From Micromonospora sp. MW-13 (GTDB lineage Bacteria; Actinomycetota; Actinomycetes; Mycobacteriales; Micromonosporaceae), in assembly GCF_003434305.1 (NCBI RefSeq), contig NZ_QKKX01000062.1:39250-103249 (forward strand): 64,000 nucleotides of DNA. Direction: 5' to 3'. The notes under the pieces are model-generated. The model was not told the origin of the DNA. It searched no databases and saw only the letters and a program-made list of their open reading frames with translations. The first letter of the stretch is position 1. Every line of letters begins with the position of its first letter. Shown in pieces: positions 57,029-64,000 of this stretch. Made by a program: the position numbers and the translations under genes.

Positions 57029-57958
57029 TCAGCTCGACGCGGTGGCGGGCTCCCCGGAGCCGCCCTCGCTGCCGGCGCCGACCGGCTCGACGTGCCGGTC
57101 GGCCAGATGCCGGCGCAGCGACCAGGCCACTGCCGCCACCCAGGCCAGCGCGATCGCCAGGTAGCTGGTGTACCGGACGCCGGCCGGGGCGTCGATCCAA
57201 TCGCTGACCAGCAGGGTACGGACGTTGGTCAGGACGATGACTCCGCCGACGGCGGACCCGAGGACCCGGGGCGGGACCATCCGCACCAGCCAGGCGGCGA
57301 TCGGCGCGGCGACCATGCCGCCGAGCAGCAGCGTGGCCACCCAGCCGAAGTTGATGTTCTCGGAACCGATCCCGACCAGGAAGCCCAGGCTGGCGGCCAC
57401 CGCCACCAGGAACTCGCTGGTGTCGATCGAGCCGATCACCCGACGGGGCTCCAGCCGGCCGCTGGCCAGGATCGCGGGGGTACCGACCGGCCCCCAGCCG
57501 CCACCGCCGGTGGCGTCGACGAAGCCGGCGACCAGCCCCAGCGGCCCGAGGAAGCGCTTGCGCAGCGGCAGTCCGACGCGTCCCCGGGGCAGCCCGGAGA
57601 CGGTGAACCGGACCAGCACGTACAGCCCGAGGGAGAGCAGGATCAACGACATGATCGGGGCCGCGGTCGCGGTGGAGAGGCTGGACAGGAAGGTCGCGCC
57701 GGCGAAGGCGCCGAGGGCGCCCGGCACGCCGACCCTGCGGACCACCGTCCAGTCGACGTTGCCGAACCTCCAGTGGGCTGCGCCCGAGACGAGGGTGGTG
57801 CCGATCTCGGCCAGGTGAACAGTTGCCGAGGCGCTCGCGGCGCCGGTGTTGATGGCCAGCAGCAGCGTCGTGGACGTCACGCCATACGCCATCCCGAGGC
57901 TGCCGTCGACCAGTTGCGCACCAAGGCCGACGAGGGCGAGGAGCAGGAGTTTACGCAC
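57029..57958 (-). CDS. TauE/SafE-family sulfur/anion exporter
   Basis: A 309-aa membrane protein with about eight helices and the duplicated TauE motif: VGLGAQLVDGSLGMAYGVTSTTLLL in the first half and LVAGFVDATGGGGWGPVGTPAIL in the second. It is of the YfcA/TSUP type, distinct from the copy at 50357. Substrate may be sulfite, sulfoacetate or another anion. GTG 57958 is the likely start, without a strong ribosome site. It stands alone, preceded by a long non-coding stretch. Confidence 0.88.
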   Translation of the reverse strand: MRKLLLLALVGLGAQLVDGSLGMAYGVTSTTLLLAINTGAASASATVHLAEIGTTLVSGAAHWRFGNVDWTVVRRVGVPGALGAFAGATFLSSLSTATAAPIMSLILLSLGLYVLVRFTVSGLPRGRVGLPLRKRFLGPLGLVAGFVDATGGGGWGPVGTPAILASGRLEPRRVIGSIDTSEFLVAVAASLGFLVGIGSENINFGWVATLLLGGMVAAPIAAWLVRMVPPRVLGSAVGGVIVLTNVRTLLVSDWIDAPAGVRYTSYLAIALAWVAAVAWSLRRHLADRHVEPVGAGSEGGSGEPATASS

Positions 57959-58794
57959 AATAACCGCCGATCCGAAAGATGAATGGGGAAGGCAGTGCCG
58001 ACGGGACGGGCCGCCGTAGGCGGTCCCGGGTCCCGGCCGGCCGGGGTCTGTGCAGGGGTGCGGAGCCCGCCGGAGAAGACAGCGCGCCGGTCGTCGAACG
58101 GGGGCGCTAAGCATTCCGACAGAGGGTACAAAAACGATCGTTAAGCGAGTCGGCCCGGGTGCCGCCGAGGCCGACGTCTGACCAGAACAGAACGATTGCC
58201 GGCGGCGTCGGCCAGGGTTCGCGCTGACCGTCGTCGGTCGCTCCCGACGCCGGCGTCAACTACCGACCAGCAAGTGACGCGGGTCACAGCGAACCATCGC
58301 GTCGGAGCCTGTGGCGATCGCCATCGAATCTCACCTCGCCTCCGAATGGCACAGTTAATCGATGGGTAATAACGACTACGACATAGACACGGATCGTTGG
58401 CGTCGGCCACGCCTCAGAGCAAGACCCGTTCCACATAGTGGGACACAGTGGGGATGAATCGCCCACCCCGGCCGACCCCACGGGGGCGGAAAACAATTTT
58501 GTAATGAAGTCAACAATCGCCGCGCCACCCCGCTCGACGCCACTCGCGGCCAACCCGGACCGAACCTTCGGAAGTATTGCCTGGCCACCCCGACGACATA
58601 TCCCGCCGCATGAGTAGGAAATCTTCACCTCGTCGGTCGAGTAGGTCAGATTTAACCGGGGCGTAACTGAGCGGGGCTATGTTATGACTCAGCGCGACAT
58701 TGACTGCCGCGGATTCAGACGTTGATCGCCGGCGTTCGGCCGGCCGGTCCAGCCCGTCGCACCGCGATCTCCTCGCGACCGAAGTGGGAGCCTG
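57959..58794. other. Long 0.84-kb intergenic region before the PKS-like gene
   Basis: No credible gene on either strand; composition is less GC-rich than the coding DNA. Contains the palindrome AACGATCGTT (58133-58142), preceded by an A-rich run, a possible TetR-like operator. Likely holds promoters for the exporter and the PKS-like gene; GGGAG lies 4 nt before the latter's ATG. Confidence 0.5.
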
Positions 58795-61700
58795 ATGAGT
58801 ACTGCACCGCACACGCGCGACCTGATCATGGTTGTCAATCCCGTCGGCGTCCTCGAACCGGGCCCACGAATCACGGCCGCCGCCAGCGCCGGTGGCGGGC
58901 GGGGCATCGTCGACCTGGCCGGCGGCGACGACTGGTCGCTGCGCGCGCTCGCCCAGGCCGCGTCCTGGTCCCCCACGCCGATCGGCGTCCGGGTGCCGGC
59001 GGGGTGCCGGGCCACCCCGGACGACGTGGACCGCGCCGCGCCCGGCCGGGTGGACCTGGTGCTGGTCGAGCCGGGCAGCCCCTGGCCGCTGGCCGGGCTC
59101 ACCGGCCGCTACCGGGTGCTGGTGGAGGTGACCAGCCGGGACGAGGCGCGGGCCGCGGCGGCGGCCGGCGCGCACGGGCTGGTCGCCCGTGGCATGGAGG
59201 CCGGCGGACGGGTCGGCGACCTCAGCTCGTTCGTCCTGCTCCAGCAGCTCGTCGCGGACGACGCCCTCGACCTGCCGGTCTGGGTGGCCGGCGGGATCGG
59301 CCCCCGCACCGCCGGGGCGTGCCTGGTCGGCGGTGCCGCCGGGGTGGTGCTGGACACCCAGCTCGCCCTGATGCCCGAGTCGGAGCTGCCGGCGGACGTC
59401 CGGGCCGGGATCCGGCGGATGGACGGCTCGGAGACCGTCCTGCGCGACGGGATGCGGGGAATGCGCCGGGGCGGGCCGCACGAGGAGCACTCCGAGCTGC
59501 TGCCCGTCGGTCAGGACGGGTGGCTGGCCGGGGTCTTCGCCGACCGCTGGCCGGACACGGCCGCCGCCGTCCGGGGGATCCGGGCGGCGATGCTCGACGC
59601 CGTCGACGGCCCGGACGCCGGTGAGTTGCTGCTGCCGGGCGCCCCCCTCGCGGAGACGCTCGGGGTGCGGGTGCCGGTCGCCCAGGGGCCGATGACCCGG
59701 GTCAGCGACGAGGCGTCCTTCGCCGCCGCGGTCGCCGACGACGGCGCGCTGCCGTTCCTCGCGCTCGCCCTGAACTCGGCCGACCAGTGCCGCCGGATGC
59801 TCACCGAGACCGCCGGGCTGCTCGGCGACCGCCCGTGGGGTGTCGGGGTGCTCGGCTTCGCCCCCGAGGAGCTGCGCGCCGCGCAACTGGAGGTCATCCG
59901 GGAGCTGCGTCCCGCCTGCGCGATCATCGCCGGTGGCCGGCCGCCCCAGGCCCGCGCGCTGGAGGAGCAGGGGATCAGCACCTTCCTGCACGTGCCCTCC
60001 CCCGGCCTGCTGCGGCAGTTCCTGCGCTCGGGGGCCCGCAAGTTCATCTTCGAGGGCGCCGAGTGCGGCGGTCACGTCGGACCGCGGGCCAGCTTCCCGC
60101 TGTGGGAGGCCCAACTGCTGGTGCTCGACGAGTACCTCGACACCGACCCCGCCGCGGCCGGGCAGGTGCAGGTCTTCTTCGCCGGCGGCGTGCACGACGC
60201 CCGGTCGGCGGCGATGGTCGCCACGATGGCCGCGCCGCTGGCCCGCCGGGGCGGCCGGATCGGCGTGCTGATGGGCACCGCGTACCTGTTCACGGCGGAG
60301 GCGGTGGAGCACGGCGCGGTCCAGCCGATGTTCCAGCGCGAGGCGCTCACCGCCGAGCGCACGGCGCTGCTGGAGACCGCCCCCGGGCACGCCACCCGGT
60401 GCCTGCACACCCCGTTCGTCGACGACTTCCACCAGCTACGCGACCAGTTGCAGAGCGCGGGGGTGCAGAACCGCGAGGTGTGGGAGCAACTGGAGCTGCT
60501 CAATGTCGGGCGGCTGCGGATCGCCAGCAAGGGCCTGCGCCGCTCCGGCGAGGTCATCGAGTCCGTCGACGAGGCCGTCCAGGCCGCCGAAGGGCTGTTC
60601 ATGGCCGGCCAGGTCGCGGTGCTGCGCGCCGCCCCCACCACCGTCGCGGAGCTGCACGAGGCGGTCACCACCGAGGTACGGGGCTTCCACGCCGACCGGC
60701 TCGACACGCTGCGCGCCCGGCTCGCGCCGCCGGCCGCCGGGGTCGAGGAGCCGCCCGCCCCGCTGGACATCGCCATCGTCGGCATGGCGTGCATGCTGCC
60801 GGGCTCCCCCGACCTGGACAGCTTCTGGCGCACCGTGCTCAACGGCACCGACGCGGTCACCGAGGTCCCGGCCGACCGTTGGGACACCAGCGTCTACTAC
60901 GCCCCCGAGGTCGGACCGGGTCGGACCGGCCGGATCAGCGTCTCCAAGTGGGGCGGGTTCATCGAGCCGGTGCCCTTCGACGCCATCGGCTACGGCATCC
61001 CGCCGTCGGCGCTGAGCAGCATCGACCCGACCCAGCTTCTCGCCCTGGAGGTCTCCCACCGGGCGCTGGTCGACGCCGGGTACGCCTACGACGCCCCGGG
61101 CGTGGACCACTCCCGTACCGGCGTGGTCTTCGGCGCCGAGGCGGGCAGCGACATGGGCCACGCGCAGACCCTGCGCACCATGCTCCCGGCCTACCTCGGC
61201 GAGGTGCCCGAGGAGATGGAGGAGCTGCTGCCCACGGTCAGCGAGGACAGCTTCCCGGGCGTGCTGGCCAACGTGATCGCCGGCCGGGTGGCCAACCGGC
61301 TCGACCTGGGCGGGCCGAACTACACCATCGACGCCGCCTGCGCCTCCTCGCTGGCCGCGATGGACGCCGCCTGCAAGGAGCTGGCCAGCGGCGACAGCGA
61401 CCTGATGATCTGCGGCGGCGCCGACCTGCACAACGGCGTCAACGACTACCTGATGTTCACCTCGGCGCACGCGCTGTCCCCCACCGGCCGGTCGCGGCCC
61501 TTCGACAGCACCGGCGACGGGATCGCCCTCGGCGAGGGGGTGGCCTGCGTCGTGCTCAAGCGGCTGGCCGACGCCGAGCGCGACGGCGACCGGATCTACG
61601 GCGTGATCAAGGGGCTCGGCGGGGCCAGCGACGGGCGGGCCCTCGGCCTGACCGCCCCGCGTCCCGAGGGGCAGCGCCGGGCGCTGGACCGGGCCTACCA

Positions 61701-64000
61701 CCGCACCGGCATCTCACCGCGGGACGTGGGGCTGGTGGAGGCGCACGGCACCGGCACCGTGGTCGGCGACCGCACCGAACTGGAGACGCTGACCCGGATG
61801 TTCGTCGAGGCCGGCGCCGAACCGGGCGGCTGCGCACTCGGCTCGGTGAAGTCCCAGATCGGGCACACCAAGTGCGCCGCCGGGCTGGCCGGGGTGATCA
61901 AGGCGACCCTGGCGCTGTACCACGGGATCCGGCCGCCCACGATCCACCTGGAGCGTCCCAACCCGGCCTGGCACCCGCAGCAGAGCCCGTTCGTGTTCTT
62001 CACCGAGGCCCGCCCGTGGCCGGCGCCGGCCGGCGAGCGGATCGCCGGGGTCAGCGCATTCGGTTTCGGCGGCACCAACTTCCACGCGGTGCTCGGCGCG
62101 TACGCGGGCGCCCCGGAGCCCCGGCACGCGCGGCGGCTGTGGCCGGCGGAGCTGTTCTGCTTCCGCGGCGCCGACCGGGCCGCGGCCCACCAGCCGGTCC
62201 GGCAGCTTCTGGAGAGCCTCGCCGCCGACGCGGGTCGGAACCGGCCGGGCCGGCTGGCCGAGCTGGCCGCCGCGGTGGCCGCGAAGGCCGCCAACCGGTC
62301 CGGACCGACCCGGGTGGCGGTGGTGGCCCGAAGCCTGCCCGAGCTGGAGACGCTGCTGCGCCGGGCCCTCGCCGGTGAGCACGACCCGGCCCGGGGCCTG
62401 GTCCAGCCAACGGAGACCGACCCGGTGGGGCCCGGCCAGGTGGCCTTCCTCTTCCCCGGGCAGGGCAGCCAGCGCCCGGGGGCCCTCGCGGAACTGTTCG
62501 TCGCCTTCCCGGAGCTGCGGCACTACCTCGAACTCGACCGGTCCGCCGCGGAGCTGCTCTTCCCACCGACCGCGTTCGACCACGAGTCCCGGCGCGCGCA
62601 GGAGGACCGGGTGCGCGACACCCGGGTCGCCCAGCCGGTGCTGGGCATCGGCGGCCTCGCCGTCGACCACCTGCTGCGCCGCCTCGGCGTCCGGCCGGAC
62701 ATGACCGCCGGGCACAGCTACGGCGAACTGGTCGGCCTGTGCGTCGCCGGGGCCTTCGACGCGACCACCCTGCTGGACCTCAGCCGGGAGCGGGCGGCGG
62801 CCATCCTGGGCGCCTGCGGCGAGGACCCGGGCACCATGGCGGCGGTCAACGCCACCGCGGACGAGGTGGCGCAGGCCCTCGCGGGCGCCGGCCTGACCAG
62901 CGAGGTGGTACTGGCCAACCGGAACGCCCCGAGGCAGGTGGTGGTCTCCGGTCCGACCGCGAAGGTGCGGGCGGCGGTGGTCGCGCTCAAGGAGTCCGGG
63001 CTGTCGGCCAAGGCCATCCCGGTGGCCTGTGCCTTCCACAGCCCGGTGGTGGCCGGCGCGGTGGAGACCTTCGCCGAGGTGCTCGCCGACCGGCGGATCG
63101 CCGAGCCGCGCATCCCGGTCTGGTCCAACCTCACCGCCGCGCCGTACGCCGGCGACGCCGACCAGGTACGCCACCACCTCGCCGAGCAGATCGGCGCGCC
63201 GGTCCGCTTCGTCGAGCAGATCGAGGCGATGTACGCCGCCGGCGCCCGCCTCTTCGTCGAGGTCGGCCCCGGCCAGGTGCTCACCCGGCTGGTACGGGCG
63301 GTGCTCGGCGACCGGCCGCACCGGGCGATCGCCGGTGAGGGTGGCCCGGCCGAGGGGCTGCGCGGATTCCTGATCTCGGTCGCCGAACTCGCCTGCGCCG
63401 GCGCGCCGGTACGCCCCGACTGGCTCTTCCAGGGCCGGGTCGCGGGCGACGCCCCCGGCGCCGCACCGACCCGTCGTCCGCTGTGGACGGTCGACGGGCA
63501 GCTCGTCCGGGACCAGCACGGCGACTGCCTTCCCGGTGGCATGACCCCTCCCCGACGGATCAAGGAGCTGTCGATGACCTCAGCGAACGGCACCGCCACC
63601 GCCACCGGCAGCGGCCCCGGCGCCGACCCCGGTGTCCGGGACATCCGGGGCGAGCTGCTCAGCGAGTACCTGCGCACCACCCGGGACATGATCGCCACCC
63701 AACGGGACGTGATGCTCGCCTTCCTCGGCGACTTCGGCGGCGGGGAACGGCCCGTCTGGCAGCCCGCCGAGGCGTACCGGGTCGAGGGGTACGCGCCCGC
63801 CGCGCTGCCGCAGGAGTCGGCGCCGTCGCCCGCCCCGGCCGCGGTGCCAGCGATGGTGGCGGCGAACGGCGCAGCGGCGCTGGCCACGGCGCTCGCCCCG
63901 GCGATGCCGGTCGCCCCGGCCGTCGTCCCCGTCTCGCCCGCCGTGGGCACCATCGTCCCGACGCCCGCGCCGGCGGCTCCGGCCGGGCCGAGCGTCGCGG
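58795..64000 (+). CDS. Type I PKS/PUFA-synthase-like protein: nitronate-monooxygenase-like region, KS, AT (partial, runs off window)
   Basis: At least 1735 aa are encoded. Residues 1 to about 640 resemble nitronate monooxygenase/PfaD-type flavin reductase barrels, with an N-terminal VVNPVGVLEPG half and a second PVAQGPMTRVSD half containing FEGAECGGHVG. KS spans about 657-1100: Cys849 (DAACASSLA), His984 (HGTGT) and His1024 (GHTKCAAG). AT spans about 1210-1520: Ser1308 (GHSYGEL) and His1415 (CAFHSP), consistent with malonyl-CoA. A conserved helix (ELLSEYLRTTRDMIATQRDV) and an Ala/Pro linker follow, so ACP and further domains should lie beyond the window. The order fits secondary-lipid synthases, not modular PKSs. 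ATG 58795 has GGGAG 4 nt upstream. Confidence 0.92.
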   Translation, partial: MSTAPHTRDLIMVVNPVGVLEPGPRITAAASAGGGRGIVDLAGGDDWSLRALAQAASWSPTPIGVRVPAGCRATPDDVDRAAPGRVDLVLVEPGSPWPLAGLTGRYRVLVEVTSRDEARAAAAAGAHGLVARGMEAGGRVGDLSSFVLLQQLVADDALDLPVWVAGGIGPRTAGACLVGGAAGVVLDTQLALMPESELPADVRAGIRRMDGSETVLRDGMRGMRRGGPHEEHSELLPVGQDGWLAGVFADRWPDTAAAVRGIRAAMLDAVDGPDAGELLLPGAPLAETLGVRVPVAQGPMTRVSDEASFAAAVADDGALPFLALALNSADQCRRMLTETAGLLGDRPWGVGVLGFAPEELRAAQLEVIRELRPACAIIAGGRPPQARALEEQGISTFLHVPSPGLLRQFLRSGARKFIFEGAECGGHVGPRASFPLWEAQLLVLDEYLDTDPAAAGQVQVFFAGGVHDARSAAMVATMAAPLARRGGRIGVLMGTAYLFTAEAVEHGAVQPMFQREALTAERTALLETAPGHATRCLHTPFVDDFHQLRDQLQSAGVQNREVWEQLELLNVGRLRIASKGLRRSGEVIESVDEAVQAAEGLFMAGQVAVLRAAPTTVAELHEAVTTEVRGFHADRLDTLRARLAPPAAGVEEPPAPLDIAIVGMACMLPGSPDLDSFWRTVLNGTDAVTEVPADRWDTSVYYAPEVGPGRTGRISVSKWGGFIEPVPFDAIGYGIPPSALSSIDPTQLLALEVSHRALVDAGYAYDAPGVDHSRTGVVFGAEAGSDMGHAQTLRTMLPAYLGEVPEEMEELLPTVSEDSFPGVLANVIAGRVANRLDLGGPNYTIDAACASSLAAMDAACKELASGDSDLMICGGADLHNGVNDYLMFTSAHALSPTGRSRPFDSTGDGIALGEGVACVVLKRLADAERDGDRIYGVIKGLGGASDGRALGLTAPRPEGQRRALDRAYHRTGISPRDVGLVEAHGTGTVVGDRTELETLTRMFVEAGAEPGGCALGSVKSQIGHTKCAAGLAGVIKATLALYHGIRPPTIHLERPNPAWHPQQSPFVFFTEARPWPAPAGERIAGVSAFGFGGTNFHAVLGAYAGAPEPRHARRLWPAELFCFRGADRAAAHQPVRQLLESLAADAGRNRPGRLAELAAAVAAKAANRSGPTRVAVVARSLPELETLLRRALAGEHDPARGLVQPTETDPVGPGQVAFLFPGQGSQRPGALAELFVAFPELRHYLELDRSAAELLFPPTAFDHESRRAQEDRVRDTRVAQPVLGIGGLAVDHLLRRLGVRPDMTAGHSYGELVGLCVAGAFDATTLLDLSRERAAAILGACGEDPGTMAAVNATADEVAQALAGAGLTSEVVLANRNAPRQVVVSGPTAKVRAAVVALKESGLSAKAIPVACAFHSPVVAGAVETFAEVLADRRIAEPRIPVWSNLTAAPYAGDADQVRHHLAEQIGAPVRFVEQIEAMYAAGARLFVEVGPGQVLTRLVRAVLGDRPHRAIAGEGGPAEGLRGFLISVAELACAGAPVRPDWLFQGRVAGDAPGAAPTRRPLWTVDGQLVRDQHGDCLPGGMTPPRRIKELSMTSANGTATATGSGPGADPGVRDIRGELLSEYLRTTRDMIATQRDVMLAFLGDFGGGERPVWQPAEAYRVEGYAPAALPQESAPSPAPAAVPAMVAANGAAALATALAPAMPVAPAVVPVSPAVGTIVPTPAPAAPAGPSVA

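Noticed and set aside
58284..58628. Small minus-strand frame in the gap before the PKS-like gene
   Set aside because: No ribosome site, no recognisable motif, and codon composition unlike real genes here.
59787..62378. An 863-codon plus-strand frame
   Set aside because: It is Arg/Ala/Gly-rich and out of frame with the PKS-like gene, whose KS and AT motifs are intact in the other frame.
1..64000. tRNA, rRNA, insertion sequence or phage integration site
   Set aside because: I saw no cloverleaf-like sequence, transposase, integrase or matching att repeats while reading the gaps; a tRNA scan would settle it.

Overview
The window is very GC-rich, uses GTG and TTG starts freely, packs operons with 4-nt ATGA/GTGA overlaps, and carries typical filamentous-actinomycete genes (snapalysin, family 18 chitinase, DUF1996, DUF3103, many binding-protein transporters). 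I infer a Micromonospora-like member of the Micromonosporaceae. I saw no rRNA, tRNA, CRISPR array, insertion sequence or phage gene.

Layout. (1) 1-5304: RibD-type reductase (cut by the window edge), GTP cyclohydrolase II, methyltransferase, glycosyltransferase, a 6-pyruvoyl-tetrahydropterin-synthase homologue and a zinc-less MDR dehydrogenase on the minus strand, divergent from a CDP-alcohol phosphatidyltransferase; the mix suggests a pterin- or pyrimidine-linked glycolipid or cofactor pathway. (2) 5305-10860: a visibly lower-GC block with an amino-acid-type ABC transporter, a phosphotriesterase-like hydrolase, a formamidase/acetamidase and an XRE-cupin regulator, probably an acquired amide or lactone catabolic island. 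(3) 10969-16592: a GT-C mannosyltransferase divergent from a UDP-galactopyranose-mutase-like flavoprotein; a FadR-family regulator with two upstream operators leading an operon with an alkylglycerol-monooxygenase-like protein and a YhhN lysoplasmalogenase; and a GlsB/YeaQ protein. (4) 16747-30813: a carbohydrate and sugar-acid cluster (hydrolase-like protein, YCII protein, regulator, SDR, TPP-dependent E1 alpha and beta, enolase-superfamily dehydratase, rhamnose mutarotase-like protein, sugar ABC transporter, Gfo/Idh dehydrogenase, M20 amidohydrolase, amidohydrolase-2 lactonase), with a short motif shared by its divergent promoters. (5) 30854-44857: diacylglycerol-kinase-like enzyme, secreted hydrolases (snapalysin, chitinase, Tat-exported amidase, DUF1996), dienelactone hydrolase, voltage-gated-type channel, ricin-type lectin, ribulokinase with a LacI regulator, and DUF3103. 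(6) 45008-50457: a complete five-gene oligopeptide ABC transporter. (7) 50357-53765: a sulfide/persulfide operon (TauE/SafE exporter, rhodanese-DUF2892, persulfide dioxygenase-rhodanese) behind two CsoR/CstR-like palindromes. (8) 54118-57958: zinc-ribbon-STAS protein, NhaA and a second TauE/SafE. (9) 58795 to the right edge: the first 1735 codons of a large PKS/PUFA-synthase-like protein (nitronate-monooxygenase-like region, KS, AT, Ala/Pro linker), marking the start of a secondary-lipid or polyketide cluster.

Convergent gene pairs are usually separated by strong stem-loops with 14-23 bp stems. Two copies of a palindromic intergenic repeat (core GATCAAGAGGTTTGCGTC) occur near 31.8 and 53.8 kb. 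Several genes appear to be transcribed leaderless from a TAGGGT -10 box.
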